DNA of 64,000 nt, taken from positions 18,099-82,098 of the forward strand of contig NZ_QWGR01000008.1 in NCBI RefSeq assembly GCF_003576475.1, in the 5' to 3' direction. This document shows positions 28,007 through 35,848 of the stretch, one piece after another. The translations under genes were made by a program, and so were the position numbers. The notes under the pieces were generated by a model, which saw only the letters and a list, made by a program, of their open reading frames with translations, was not told the DNA's origin and did no database searches. Source of the stretch: Maribellus luteus. Lineage in GTDB: Bacteria > Bacteroidota > Bacteroidia > Bacteroidales > Prolixibacteraceae. Numbering within the stretch: the first letter of the stretch is position 1; every line of letters starts with the position of its first letter.

Positions 28007-28774
28007 TTACCCCCGGGTAAACACAGGCTTTCCGGGCTTTGACAAACGCGGATTAAAAACATAGCCTTCCGAATCAAAAGCCTGCAAATCTTCCACTTTC
28101 TCCACCTTGTTTTCAATGATAAAACGCGTCATTAAACCCCGGGCTTTCTTCGCAAAAAAGGAGATCATTTTGTACTCACCGTTTTTCATATCCTTAAACT
28201 CCGGCGTAACAATCTCGGCTCCCAGTTTTTTCGGGTCGATGCTTTTGTAATACTCGTTCGACGCCAGGTTGATCAATACCTGGCTGCCCGATTCTGCAAT
28301 CGCTTCCTTTATTTTGGGCGTGATTTTGCTTTTCCAGAACGCATACAAATCATCCGAACGCAGGTATTTCAGCTTGGTCCCCATTTCCAGACGATAAGGC
28401 TGAATGAGGTCGAGCGGGCGCAACACCCCGTACAAACCGGAAAGAATGCGCAGCTTGTTTTGCAGCAACATCAACTGATCTTCGGTAAGCGAAGGCGCAT
28501 CCAGTCCCTGGTACACATCGCCGTTAAACGCCAGTATTGCCTGTTTGGCATTTTCGGGCGTAAAAGGCGGTTGCCAGGTTTGGTTACGCTCGTAGTTCAG
28601 TTGCCCCAGGGCAGCCGAAATCCCCATCAACTCCGAAAGTTGTTTGGGTTTCATTTTCCGTAACCGACTCATTAGCTTTTCCGATTCGTCCAGCATGTCG
28701 GGCCGGGTAAAAGTTGCTGTAGTGGGGGCGGTTTCAAAGTCCAGCGATTTGGCCGGAGATATTACTATTAACAT
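28007..28774 (-). CDS. yaaA: Peroxide stress protein YaaA (UPF0246)
   Basis: The 255-residue protein starts MLIVISPAKSLDFET, the family signature, and continues with 'FNGDVYQGLDAPSLT', 'LRILSGLYGVLRPLDLIQPYRLEMGTKL', 'INLASNEYYKSI' and 'ISFFAKKARGLMTRFIIEN', all diagnostic of YaaA. Family members bind DNA and limit damage under hydrogen peroxide by lowering free iron, as established for the E. coli protein. It is monocistronic, with no clear terminator. A TAAC-rich spacer separates it from the MutS2-like gene's terminator. Confidence 0.95.
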   Translation of the reverse strand: MLIVISPAKSLDFETAPTTATFTRPDMLDESEKLMSRLRKMKPKQLSELMGISAALGQLNYERNQTWQPPFTPENAKQAILAFNGDVYQGLDAPSLTEDQLMLLQNKLRILSGLYGVLRPLDLIQPYRLEMGTKLKYLRSDDLYAFWKSKITPKIKEAIAESGSQVLINLASNEYYKSIDPKKLGAEIVTPEFKDMKNGEYKMISFFAKKARGLMTRFIIENKVEKVEDLQAFDSEGYVFNPRLSKPGKPVFTRG

Positions 28775-28942
28775 GACAGTATAGCTGATTATTTGTTTCC
28801 AAAATTAACAGGAAAAACACAGGAAAGTTTAAAAGACCGTCAATAGTATCCGCGAAAATTCAGGGACGATTGTTTCGAAGGCACAATCTGGGTGAGTTTG
28901 AATATTATAACTACATTCTGTTGTTTTTGAGAGACTTTCAGA

Positions 28943-28983
28943 AGAAGAAAGAACGAGCATATCGTAATGGACAGCTCGTTCTT
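28943..28983 (-). terminator. Terminator of the MutS2-like gene
   Basis: On the minus strand AAGAACGAGC and GCTCGTTCTT form a perfect 10-bp stem around a 15-base loop, followed by TCTTCTTC. It lies 10 bases beyond the stop at 28993, showing that the gene truly ends there. Confidence 0.8.
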
Positions 28984-28992
28984 CCGTTGTAT

Positions 28993-30900
28993 CTAGTGGC
29001 CTTTTTTGCTGACAAGGTTCAGTCGCTCCAAAGCAACGGTGCTTTTCAGGCTACCAAATACTACCGTTACCTTCTTCCCTTTCATCTCCAGCACAAGTCC
29101 CGGAGCGGTTTGGCCTTCCAGGCAAACGGTATCTCCCTTTTCGATTACGGCATTGATTATTGGCGGCTTATCTTCTGCCGCTTTATTTGTTTGGACAGGA
29201 CTGACTTCTGAAACAACAACCGGACTATCCACCTGTTGTTTTACTTCTTTCCGCCTGGCTTCCCAATAAAGCTTATCGCGGGCAATCGACTGCAAGAAAT
29301 TATCCATGTTGATAAAATCGTCCCCTATTTTGGCCGACGAATCTACAATAATATCTTCCGGTAAGCCAATTCGCCGGGCTACTTCAATGGCAAACGAACT
29401 TCCCGGATTACCAATGGAAAGCCGGTACAGCGGCTGCATTCGTTCCGCATCGTAAAGCATTGCCCCGTTGATAATCCCATCGGTTTCGTAGGCAAAGTGT
29501 TTCAGGTTTTGAAAGTGCGTGGTAATCACGCCAAAGCTGTGCTTCCGGTTGAAGCGGTCGAGCAGGGTTTCGGCAATCGCTCCCCCAATCTGAGGTTCTG
29601 TTCCACTGCCAAACTCATCAATCAGAATCAGTGTTTGGGCGGTACAGTTTTCCACAAAGAACTTCATGCTGCCCAAATGCGAAGTATAGGTACTAAGACT
29701 GTTCTCGATGCTTTGCCCGTCGCCAATGTCCATAAAAATATGTTCAAATATTCCGGCCCGCGAATCTTTGCTTACCGGGATAAGAAGCCCGCATTGCAGC
29801 ATGTATTGCAACAAGGCCACGGTTTTTAAACAAAGCGACTTTCCGCCGGCATTTGCGCCCGAAACAATCAACAGGCGGTCTTTGGCATTCAGGCTGATAT
29901 CCAGCGGCAAGGCCTGCTTGTTTTGCTGCCGGAGCGCAATGTTCAGCAAAGGATGAACCGCGTGGCTCCATTCCACCTGCTGGCGGTCTTCAAAAACAGG
30001 TTTAACCCCGTTAATGCGGGATGCAAACAAAGCCTTGGCACGTGTAAAGTCAATCTCCCCCAAAAAGCTGTACGACTTCAACAATTTGGGGATATGCGGC
30101 CTTACCTGGTCGGTAAAAACAGTCAGTATTTTGATGACTTCCCTGCGCTCGTCGGTTTCCAGTTCACGCAAACGACGATTGGCTTCGGCCACCGCTTCGG
30201 GTTCAATGTAAACGGTTTTGCCACTGCCCGAATCATCGTGCACCACTCCTTTTATTTTGCGTTTGTTGGAGGCACTCACGGGAATTACAATGCGGCCGTC
30301 GCGCATGGTCGATTGAATATCGCGGCTGATATGCCCTGCTGTTTGCGCATCGCGAATAGCCTTTTGCATGTTGCGCGTAACCGCCTTGGTGGCTTCGGCT
30401 TTGTCTTTGCGAATATCGGCCAGCCGCCGCGAGGCATTGTCTTTCACCTGGCCCGATTTGTCGAGAATAGAACCGGCCCGCTCTACCAACGAAGGGAACA
30501 CCTGTATTTTTGCGGCCATTGCCGTAAGCGCCGGATAGCGGGGCTTGCCTGCCTTGGTGACGGCCTTCTGTAAAAAGTCGACTATTTGGTTCACCGTCTG
30601 GAGAGAGTTCATCAAGTCGGCTATCTCATTTTCATAAAACCAACGTGTAACATCGCCTGCAACCTTTTGCAAGGGAGTACGCGCATCGATAAAAAAGTCA
30701 GAAGGAAAATCTTCTTTGTTTCCAACAATTTGCAGTAACTCGTCGGTTTGTGTCAACCATCGGTTAATGCTTGAATAATCTGTTGAAAAAGCCATAGAGG
30801 CAACCCATTCTTCTCCAAGCGGGCATAAACATTTCTCGGTAATGTACTGGCGGATTTCTTCAATGCCAGTTTTTTGTTCAAAATTATCCGGGTAAATCAT
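28993..30900 (-). CDS. MutS2-like ATPase lacking the C-terminal Smr nuclease
   Basis: The 635-residue protein has the MutS2 order: a helical core and clamp (about 10-330), then the ABC-type ATPase domain. The ATPase shows a Walker A SGANAGGKS (about 347-355), Walker B LILIDEFGSGTEPQIGG (about 423-440) and 'VITTHFQNLKHFA'. A short helical segment and a KOW/beta-barrel-like tail (about 585-630) follow. MutS2 proteins of the phylum normally run to about 780-830 residues and end in an Smr endonuclease; here the frame stops cleanly before it, with a terminator ten bases away. The protein may act on recombination intermediates or stalled ribosomes without cutting. The Walker A second residue is Ala rather than the usual Pro. 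Confidence 0.88.
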   Translation of the reverse strand: MIYPDNFEQKTGIEEIRQYITEKCLCPLGEEWVASMAFSTDYSSINRWLTQTDELLQIVGNKEDFPSDFFIDARTPLQKVAGDVTRWFYENEIADLMNSLQTVNQIVDFLQKAVTKAGKPRYPALTAMAAKIQVFPSLVERAGSILDKSGQVKDNASRRLADIRKDKAEATKAVTRNMQKAIRDAQTAGHISRDIQSTMRDGRIVIPVSASNKRKIKGVVHDDSGSGKTVYIEPEAVAEANRRLRELETDERREVIKILTVFTDQVRPHIPKLLKSYSFLGEIDFTRAKALFASRINGVKPVFEDRQQVEWSHAVHPLLNIALRQQNKQALPLDISLNAKDRLLIVSGANAGGKSLCLKTVALLQYMLQCGLLIPVSKDSRAGIFEHIFMDIGDGQSIENSLSTYTSHLGSMKFFVENCTAQTLILIDEFGSGTEPQIGGAIAETLLDRFNRKHSFGVITTHFQNLKHFAYETDGIINGAMLYDAERMQPLYRLSIGNPGSSFAIEVARRIGLPEDIIVDSSAKIGDDFINMDNFLQSIARDKLYWEARRKEVKQQVDSPVVVSEVSPVQTNKAAEDKPPIINAVIEKGDTVCLEGQTAPGLVLEMKGKKVTVVFGSLKSTVALERLNLVSKKGH

Positions 30901-31188
30901 CTTCTCTTAAAATGATACGATACCAGCCGTCAGCCTTCAGTATACTGACAGACCAATATACAGTTAATAAAAAGTATTACTAATAACTGGAGATTTCCCA
31001 TATTCCGACCCGGCGCAATCCTGCACCACCGGCACCTCACTGATCAGAGATGCGAACTCGCAATATGGTATTTACACGGAAGCAAAATTCATAAAAAGAT
31101 GTATCTGTTTTTTCTGACGCAAATGTAAAAACATTTTACAATAAACCAGCCCTTTCCTTCCGCATCGGCAACAAATGCATCCATCCGG
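30901..31188. other. Intergenic region upstream of the MutS2-like gene
   Basis: No gene. On the minus strand TACATTTG at 31120-31127 matches the -7 box, but lies about 220 bases before the ATG and lacks a placed -33 element. Confidence 0.35.
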
Positions 31189-31509
31189 CTAAATCCACAC
31201 CACAATTTCAATTTCATTCCCGGCCGCAATGTGCTCCTTTTTTCTGATTTCGGCCTTTAACGGCAGGATATAGGTATTCTGTTTGGTATCGAACCAAACG
31301 GCCGTTTTCCATTCGCTGTTTCCGATCTGTGCAGTGGCCTTTAACCTTCCCCATCCTTCCTCTTCGCGTCCGAATATACTTCTGATCTCTTTGGCCAATC
31401 CGGCAGGGAAAGAGACAAAAAACCAACCACCCGGCGCCCCGTATTGCCAGGGCTCCGCCTTAAACGTGTATTTAACTCCTTTTATTTGCATAGCAGAAAG
31501 AAGGTACAT
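31189..31509 (-). CDS. DUF1905-domain protein
   Basis: The 106-residue protein has the DUF1905 pattern: 'YTFKAEPWQYGAPGGWFFVSFP', 'LKATAQIGNSEWKTAVWFDTKQNTYILPLKAEIRKKEHIAAGNEIEIVVWI'. The domain is a small beta-barrel, commonly with a YdeI-like partner, of unknown role. The ATG at 31509 forms TAATG with the stop of the metallopeptidase-like gene upstream, so this start is preferred over the internal ATG at 31491. This also shows that the two genes are translated together. Confidence 0.85.
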   Translation of the reverse strand: MYLLSAMQIKGVKYTFKAEPWQYGAPGGWFFVSFPAGLAKEIRSIFGREEEGWGRLKATAQIGNSEWKTAVWFDTKQNTYILPLKAEIRKKEHIAAGNEIEIVVWI

Positions 31510-32306
31510 TATTCCTTATCTAATCCAACCTGCGTTTTCCAGTCTATTTCAAGTTCACGGATGTCCTTTTTATAAATCAGTTCGAACATCATCTCATTCC
31601 CGACATGATTTGAATTGGATAATGACCGGTATAACTTCAGAAACTTCTCCTCTCCAAATTGAGTAATCAAATACTCCACAAACGACGCTGATTGGCAATA
31701 TTCCAAAAAGCTATTTCTTTTTTGTCCGATTTCGTCGTATAAAAGCAAAGCCGGGAGCTTTACCAACTCCTTTTTCTCATTCAGCATTAAAAGGATTTCA
31801 TTTATACTTTTTGCCGGGTAACCGGTTAATCTTGAAAAAGCCTTGTCTCCGTACAACTGGGAAAGATAAACGGCCGTGCCCTCATCAATCAATGCCGGAG
31901 GCTGATTAATCGCGTATCCCAGCACATGAGCTAACTCATGGTAAGGGTCCAAACGTATGGAATCGTTAAATACTTCCACAATGGTGTTGTCGAAGCCCCA
32001 ACCCAATCCTTTGTGGCCGGTTATTTTATACTTTAATTGCTCGCTCCCGAAAAGAAAAATATTTATTGACAGATCAACCTTCATCTTAAAAAAGTACGAG
32101 ATCTCCCGGTAAGCCAATTCCCTTTCCTTTAATGTTTCCTGCCGGATTTCTGCGGAAAGGTGGCCTTTCACCGAGTACAATGTAAAATGCTCAGAAGCAA
32201 TGGAAGTAAAAAGTGAATCTTTGTTTAAAAGCCATTCTCTCTCTTGTCCGTAGTGAATAAACGGAAGTAAGATCAGTAGGACAGCTACTAGTATTCCTTT
32301 TCTCAT
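31509..32306 (-). CDS. Putative secreted gluzincin metallopeptidase (MA-like)
   Basis: The 265-residue protein has a signal peptide (about 1-20, ending HYGQ), then a zinc-protease signature HELAHVLGY (His123, Glu124, His127). A downstream Glu142 in 'LIDEGTAVYLS' is the third ligand, the arrangement of gluzincins. It is short for the group and lacks an obvious propeptide. The upstream 'ASEHFTLYSVKG' resembles the start of peptidase-MA-like proteins. It is probably periplasmic or outer-membrane associated. The substrate is unknown. Its stop overlaps the DUF1905 start (TAATG). Confidence 0.72.
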   Translation of the reverse strand: MRKGILVAVLLILLPFIHYGQEREWLLNKDSLFTSIASEHFTLYSVKGHLSAEIRQETLKERELAYREISYFFKMKVDLSINIFLFGSEQLKYKITGHKGLGWGFDNTIVEVFNDSIRLDPYHELAHVLGYAINQPPALIDEGTAVYLSQLYGDKAFSRLTGYPAKSINEILLMLNEKKELVKLPALLLYDEIGQKRNSFLEYCQSASFVEYLITQFGEEKFLKLYRSLSNSNHVGNEMMFELIYKKDIRELEIDWKTQVGLDKE

Positions 32307-32347
32307 GGAAAGATTTTACGCGACATCTAACGTGTTAATACATCTGC

Positions 32348-33268
32348 TTATTTAAATTCTTCATCTATTTCTTTCAACATTTTCTCAAGTTCATCAATTC
32401 TGTCAGAAAGACTATCCATAAAAACCTCTGCGTCACTATTGTTAAATAAATTACTTTCCTTAATCCACCCATCCATTCGTTCGACAATGTAGTCTACTCG
32501 TCTAATCACATCTTCTAAACCCTGTAATGCAGAAATTTTTCCATAACGCTTTTCTATTTCTTTTTTAACTGAGTCAATTGTAGATTGTATTATTGAAAAA
32601 TTCATCTCTGCCAAAGGGTAGCTGTTATAAATTCCCTCGTAAACTTTACTAATGGAATATCCAATACCGTTTGTTAAATCACTTATTTTACTGTTACTAA
32701 ACTGTTTTTTGTGGCCTTCGTATTCCTTTTCCATAAGTTCAACTACATTATCTAAAATCTCGATTACACTTTTCTCTTGCTTTTCTCTTAGTTCTTGAAT
32801 CTGGACATCTCGAAAAAGATGTTTATTCAAATCAGAGTAATGCGACATTAACTTAAAATTCCCTTTAGATATCGAATATCTGGCGATAAAATGAAATGAT
32901 TTATCTTTACCTCTCTTTGTAGGATGTCCTATCGAATCATTTCTTAATTCTCTTACCTGATGAATATCTGGATAATCCTTCCTCCAATCAATTGGCTTAT
33001 TAAATAAAGCCTCAGATAAATGATTGATAGCATCTTGCTGTAGAAACAATGCTTGTAATAGTCCATACAAAAATAGATATCCTCCATTATTAGATGAAAA
33101 TGGAGGCAAAGCAAAAAAGTCATCAATTGCAATCTGAGTATCTCCTATAACATCCATAGAAGCACATAATTTATTCCATTTGGCTTTATCTTCTATGAGG
33201 GATTGTAGTTTCCATGGATTATTTACCAAATCACGAATTCTCTTTTCTCTTTGTTCAACTGCATTCAT
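32348..33268 (-). CDS. Uncharacterised protein with an RNDxxxH (HEPN-like) motif
   Basis: The 306-residue mostly helical protein has no signal peptide. It contains VRELRNDSIGHPTKRG (Arg109, Asn110, His115), matching the Rx4-6H catalytic signature with polar residue after Arg that marks HEPN ribonucleases. It is preceded by a helix with 'LYGLLQALFLQQDAINHL', similar to the first HEPN helices. The C-terminal third is a likely coiled coil (about 225-306, KKEIEKRYGKI... DRIDELEKMLKEIDEEF). The gene is visibly more AT-rich than its neighbours and sits beside a 1.1 kb gene-free repeat region, both signs of acquisition. I do not recognise a named family; RNase or toxin function is inference. Confidence 0.72.
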   Translation of the reverse strand: MNAVEQREKRIRDLVNNPWKLQSLIEDKAKWNKLCASMDVIGDTQIAIDDFFALPPFSSNNGGYLFLYGLLQALFLQQDAINHLSEALFNKPIDWRKDYPDIHQVRELRNDSIGHPTKRGKDKSFHFIARYSISKGNFKLMSHYSDLNKHLFRDVQIQELREKQEKSVIEILDNVVELMEKEYEGHKKQFSNSKISDLTNGIGYSISKVYEGIYNSYPLAEMNFSIIQSTIDSVKKEIEKRYGKISALQGLEDVIRRVDYIVERMDGWIKESNLFNNSDAEVFMDSLSDRIDELEKMLKEIDEEFK

Positions 33269-33605
33269 CTACATTGGCATTAACGTATCTAAAACTATAT
33301 GTTATAATTCAAACAATTTCTTATGATCGTGCTTTATATCTATGTATTTCGGGCTCTGAAGACTTCTTCCAGTGGCTAAAGCTGAGCTCAAGGTTTTCGT
33401 TTTACTTGTTTTAACAGTAATTGCTACCGAACTAAAAATAAACATAATTTTCCGTTTCTGGCTGAAGAGGCTGGAATAGAATTCACCCCGGAAAAGGGAA
33501 ACCAACGTAAGCGCGGGTAAACGATCCGTAGGTCAACAAACAAACGGAGAGGGCATAAGAATCGCTTTTCTGAGGTTTAACACGGACAACGGCTCGTCGG
33601 AACAA
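33269..33605. other. Intergenic lead-in to the 41-bp array
   Basis: No gene recognised. A degenerate half-unit of the array can be seen at about 33566-33605 (TTTTCTGAGGTTTAACACGG and on). Confidence 0.5.
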
Positions 33606-34220
33606 TTTTTCATGCTTTGTCTGATGGACATGAGGTGAAAAATCATTTTTTCACTACTTGTCTGGCTGACGAGAGGTGACAAATCAGTTTTTCATGCTTT
33701 GTCTGACAGACACGGGCTGACCGAACAGTTTTTCATCCTTTGTCTGATGGACATGAGGTGAAAAATCAGTTTTTCACTACTTATCTGGCTGACGAGAGGT
33801 GACAAATCATTTTTTCATGCTTTGTCTGACAGACACGGGCTGACCGAACAGTTTTTCATCCTTTGTCTGATGGACACGAGGTAAAAAATCATTTTTTCAC
33901 GGCTTGTCTGGCTGACGAGAGGTGGCAAATCAGTTTTTCATGCTTTGTCTGGCTGACATGGGCTGACCGAACAATTTTTCATGCTATTGTCGCGGACAAA
34001 AGCCTCACCAAACGGTTTTTCATGTTATTGACACGGTCAACGAGCTGTCTAAACAATTTTTCATGTCATTGACACGGTCAACGAGCTGTCCAAGCAATTT
34101 TTCATGCCATTGACACGGTCAACGAGCTGTCCAAACAATTTTTCATGTCATTGACACGGTCAACGAGCTGTCCAAGCAATTTTTCATGCCATTGACACGG
34201 TCAAAAGCTTGTCTGATGAT
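33606..34220. repeat. Tandem array of fifteen 41-bp units with conserved hairpin
   Basis: Units start every 41 bases from 33606 and each begins TTTTTCA. The first nine form a three-unit higher-order pattern of 123 bp (types TGTCTGATGGACA, TTGTCTGGCTGACGAG, TGTCTGACAGACA). The last six are a diverged group, TTGTCGCGGACAA or TTGACACGGTCAA. In fourteen of fifteen units the same position can fold as a small hairpin, with paired changes preserving base pairing. The 41-bp period rules out translation in one frame. A further degenerate unit follows at 34221. Confidence 0.95.
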
Positions 34221-34240
34221 TTTTTCGGATGGCTTAATAC

Positions 34241-34330
34241 GCAACATGGAATAAGGAATAAGAAATCAGGAAATATGGGCTTAAAATATTCCGTTTTCGA
34301 CCCTTTTTTATTCGTTATTTCTTATTCTCT
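34241..34330. repeat. Dispersed intergenic repeat, copy C
   Basis: AACATGGAATAAGGAATAAG followed by AAATCAGGAAAT lies opposite TTTTTATTCGTTATTTCTTATTC, giving an imperfect inverted repeat. Copies B and D share the first part nearly exactly. It sits directly behind the 41-bp array and before the DUF3124 gene's 3' end. Confidence 0.75.
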
Positions 34331-34377
34331 GGCTTTTCAGATTTGTGCATAGAAGGTAGCTTTTACGGGGTTTCCGG

Positions 34378-34887
34378 CTACTCATAAATCCTGACGCCGC
34401 GCGACGAAAACGAAACGCCCTGTTCGCCGTAGGTAGAAATCATCACCGCCTCGAACAAGGGTGGATTCTTTTGGTCGCGAATGGCCCAGTCGAACACAAA
34501 ATTGGCGCCCGATCCTCCTTCGCTGTCGTCTTCGGCAATCACAATCTCGATGGTCTCCATGGGCTGCACATAAACGGGCTTTTTGAAGTATTCCCTTATT
34601 TTGTCGCCTTTGGTATTGTAGTAATCTCCGTGCACAATAAAAATGGTGTCAGACAACGAAACGTTTCGAATGCTGACGGTAACCGTCAGGTCGTAGGTGC
34701 GGTGTTCGTGCACGTGGTAAATGTGCGAGTAGATGGGCAGATAGGTTTTGCCGTACTCCAGGCTGTCGGCCGGAGGCAACAAGGTCTCGCGGTCGGAAGT
34801 CTTAAAATCCTTTGGTTTCGAAGCTTTCTCCCGCTCACAGGAGGTAAGCAGTAACACAGCGGCCAAACAGGTAAGCAGGAGTCTCAT
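34378..34887 (-). CDS. DUF3124 lipoprotein
   Basis: The 169-residue protein has a lipoprotein signal (MRLLLTCLAAVLLLTSC, Cys17). A beta-rich domain of the DUF3124 type follows: 'YLPIYSHIYH...RTYDLTVTVSIRNVSLSDTIFI', 'YYNTKGDKIREYFKKPVYVQPMETIEIVIAEDDSEGGSGANFVFDW' and 'FEAVMISTYGEQGVSFSSRGV'. The function of the family is unknown. It is in the same direction as the ZIP transporter upstream (102-base gap) and could be read with it. Confidence 0.88.
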   Translation of the reverse strand: MRLLLTCLAAVLLLTSCEREKASKPKDFKTSDRETLLPPADSLEYGKTYLPIYSHIYHVHEHRTYDLTVTVSIRNVSLSDTIFIVHGDYYNTKGDKIREYFKKPVYVQPMETIEIVIAEDDSEGGSGANFVFDWAIRDQKNPPLFEAVMISTYGEQGVSFSSRGVRIYE

Positions 34888-34989
34888 AGGATAACTTTTT
34901 AAGTTAAAACGATGCGTTTCCTACAAATCTACTAAATCCGGTACTGAAAAGGACCAAAATCCATCAGAAAAAAAATGTTCTTTATCGGC

Positions 34990-35811
34990 CTAGCCCAATG
35001 CTACATCGAGCAGCATCATGGTGGCAAAACCGATGATGGCTCCCACGGTGGAAAGGTCGGTTTCGTTGCCTGACTGCGACTCGGGAATCAGTTCTTCCAC
35101 CACCACAAAGATCATTGCACCGGCAGCAAACGAAAGTGCGTAAGGCAGCAAAGGCTCCATGGTTAAAACCAGGTAAGCCCCCAGCACACCGGCAATGGGT
35201 TCCACCACTCCCGACATTTGTCCGTAGTTAAAGGCTTTTAAACGCGAAAAACCTTCGCGCCGCAAAGGGATGGAAACCGCAGCACCTTCGGGGAAGTTTT
35301 GCAAACCGATACCAATCGCCAGCGCAATGGCTCCGGCCAGCATTCCGGCATCGGGGTTGTTGGCAAGTGCGCCAAAAGCCACACCCACCGCCAGTCCTTC
35401 GGGAATGTTGTGCAAGGTGATGGCCAGCACCAGCAACACGCTTCGTTTCCACGAAGTTTCAATTCCTTCGGCTTTTTCACGGGGTTGCCCCAGGTGAAGG
35501 TGAGGAAGAATTTTATCGACCGCCAGCAAAAAAGCTCCACCGGCCAAAAACCCCACTACGGCGGGTACCCACGGCACCAGGCCGCTGGCTTCTGCCATTT
35601 GAATGGCGGGGTTTAGCAGCGACCAGAAACTGGCAGCAATCATTACCCCCGATGCAAAACCCAGCATCGAGTTCAGCACTTTCCGCTTAATTGATTTAAA
35701 AAAGAACACCATGCCGGCTCCCAAAGCTGTCAGGAACCAGGTAAAAAGCGTCGCTCCGAGCGCCAGTATCACGGGATTATAATCCAGGAGTTTTTCGATC
35801 CACATATTCAA
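34990..35811 (-). CDS. ZIP-family metal transporter
   Basis: The 273-residue protein has eight hydrophobic segments. The metal-site motifs HNIPEGLAVGVAFG (TM4) and 'GLQNFPEGAAVSIPL' (TM5) are those of bacterial ZIP (ZupT/GufA-like) carriers, which bring zinc or other divalent metals into the cytoplasm. The loop between TM3 and TM4 has 'PHLHLGQPREKAE', a short His-containing segment typical for the family. It ends 'GFATMMLLDVALG', the usual C-terminus. It is followed by the DUF3124 lipoprotein and preceded by the cytochrome gene on the same strand (37-base gap). Confidence 0.93.
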   Translation of the reverse strand: MNMWIEKLLDYNPVILALGATLFTWFLTALGAGMVFFFKSIKRKVLNSMLGFASGVMIAASFWSLLNPAIQMAEASGLVPWVPAVVGFLAGGAFLLAVDKILPHLHLGQPREKAEGIETSWKRSVLLVLAITLHNIPEGLAVGVAFGALANNPDAGMLAGAIALAIGIGLQNFPEGAAVSIPLRREGFSRLKAFNYGQMSGVVEPIAGVLGAYLVLTMEPLLPYALSFAAGAMIFVVVEELIPESQSGNETDLSTVGAIIGFATMMLLDVALG

Positions 35812-35848
35812 AACGTATTATTGTTACACCTAAGGGTATGATTCCAGT

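Noticed and set aside
30990..31080. Sequence ending like a tRNA 3' end (AATCCTGCACCACCGG)
   Set aside because: No matching acceptor stem, anticodon arm or proper T-loop could be found on either strand.
33606..34220. A CRISPR array
   Set aside because: Units are directly adjacent with no unique spacers, and no cas gene is nearby.
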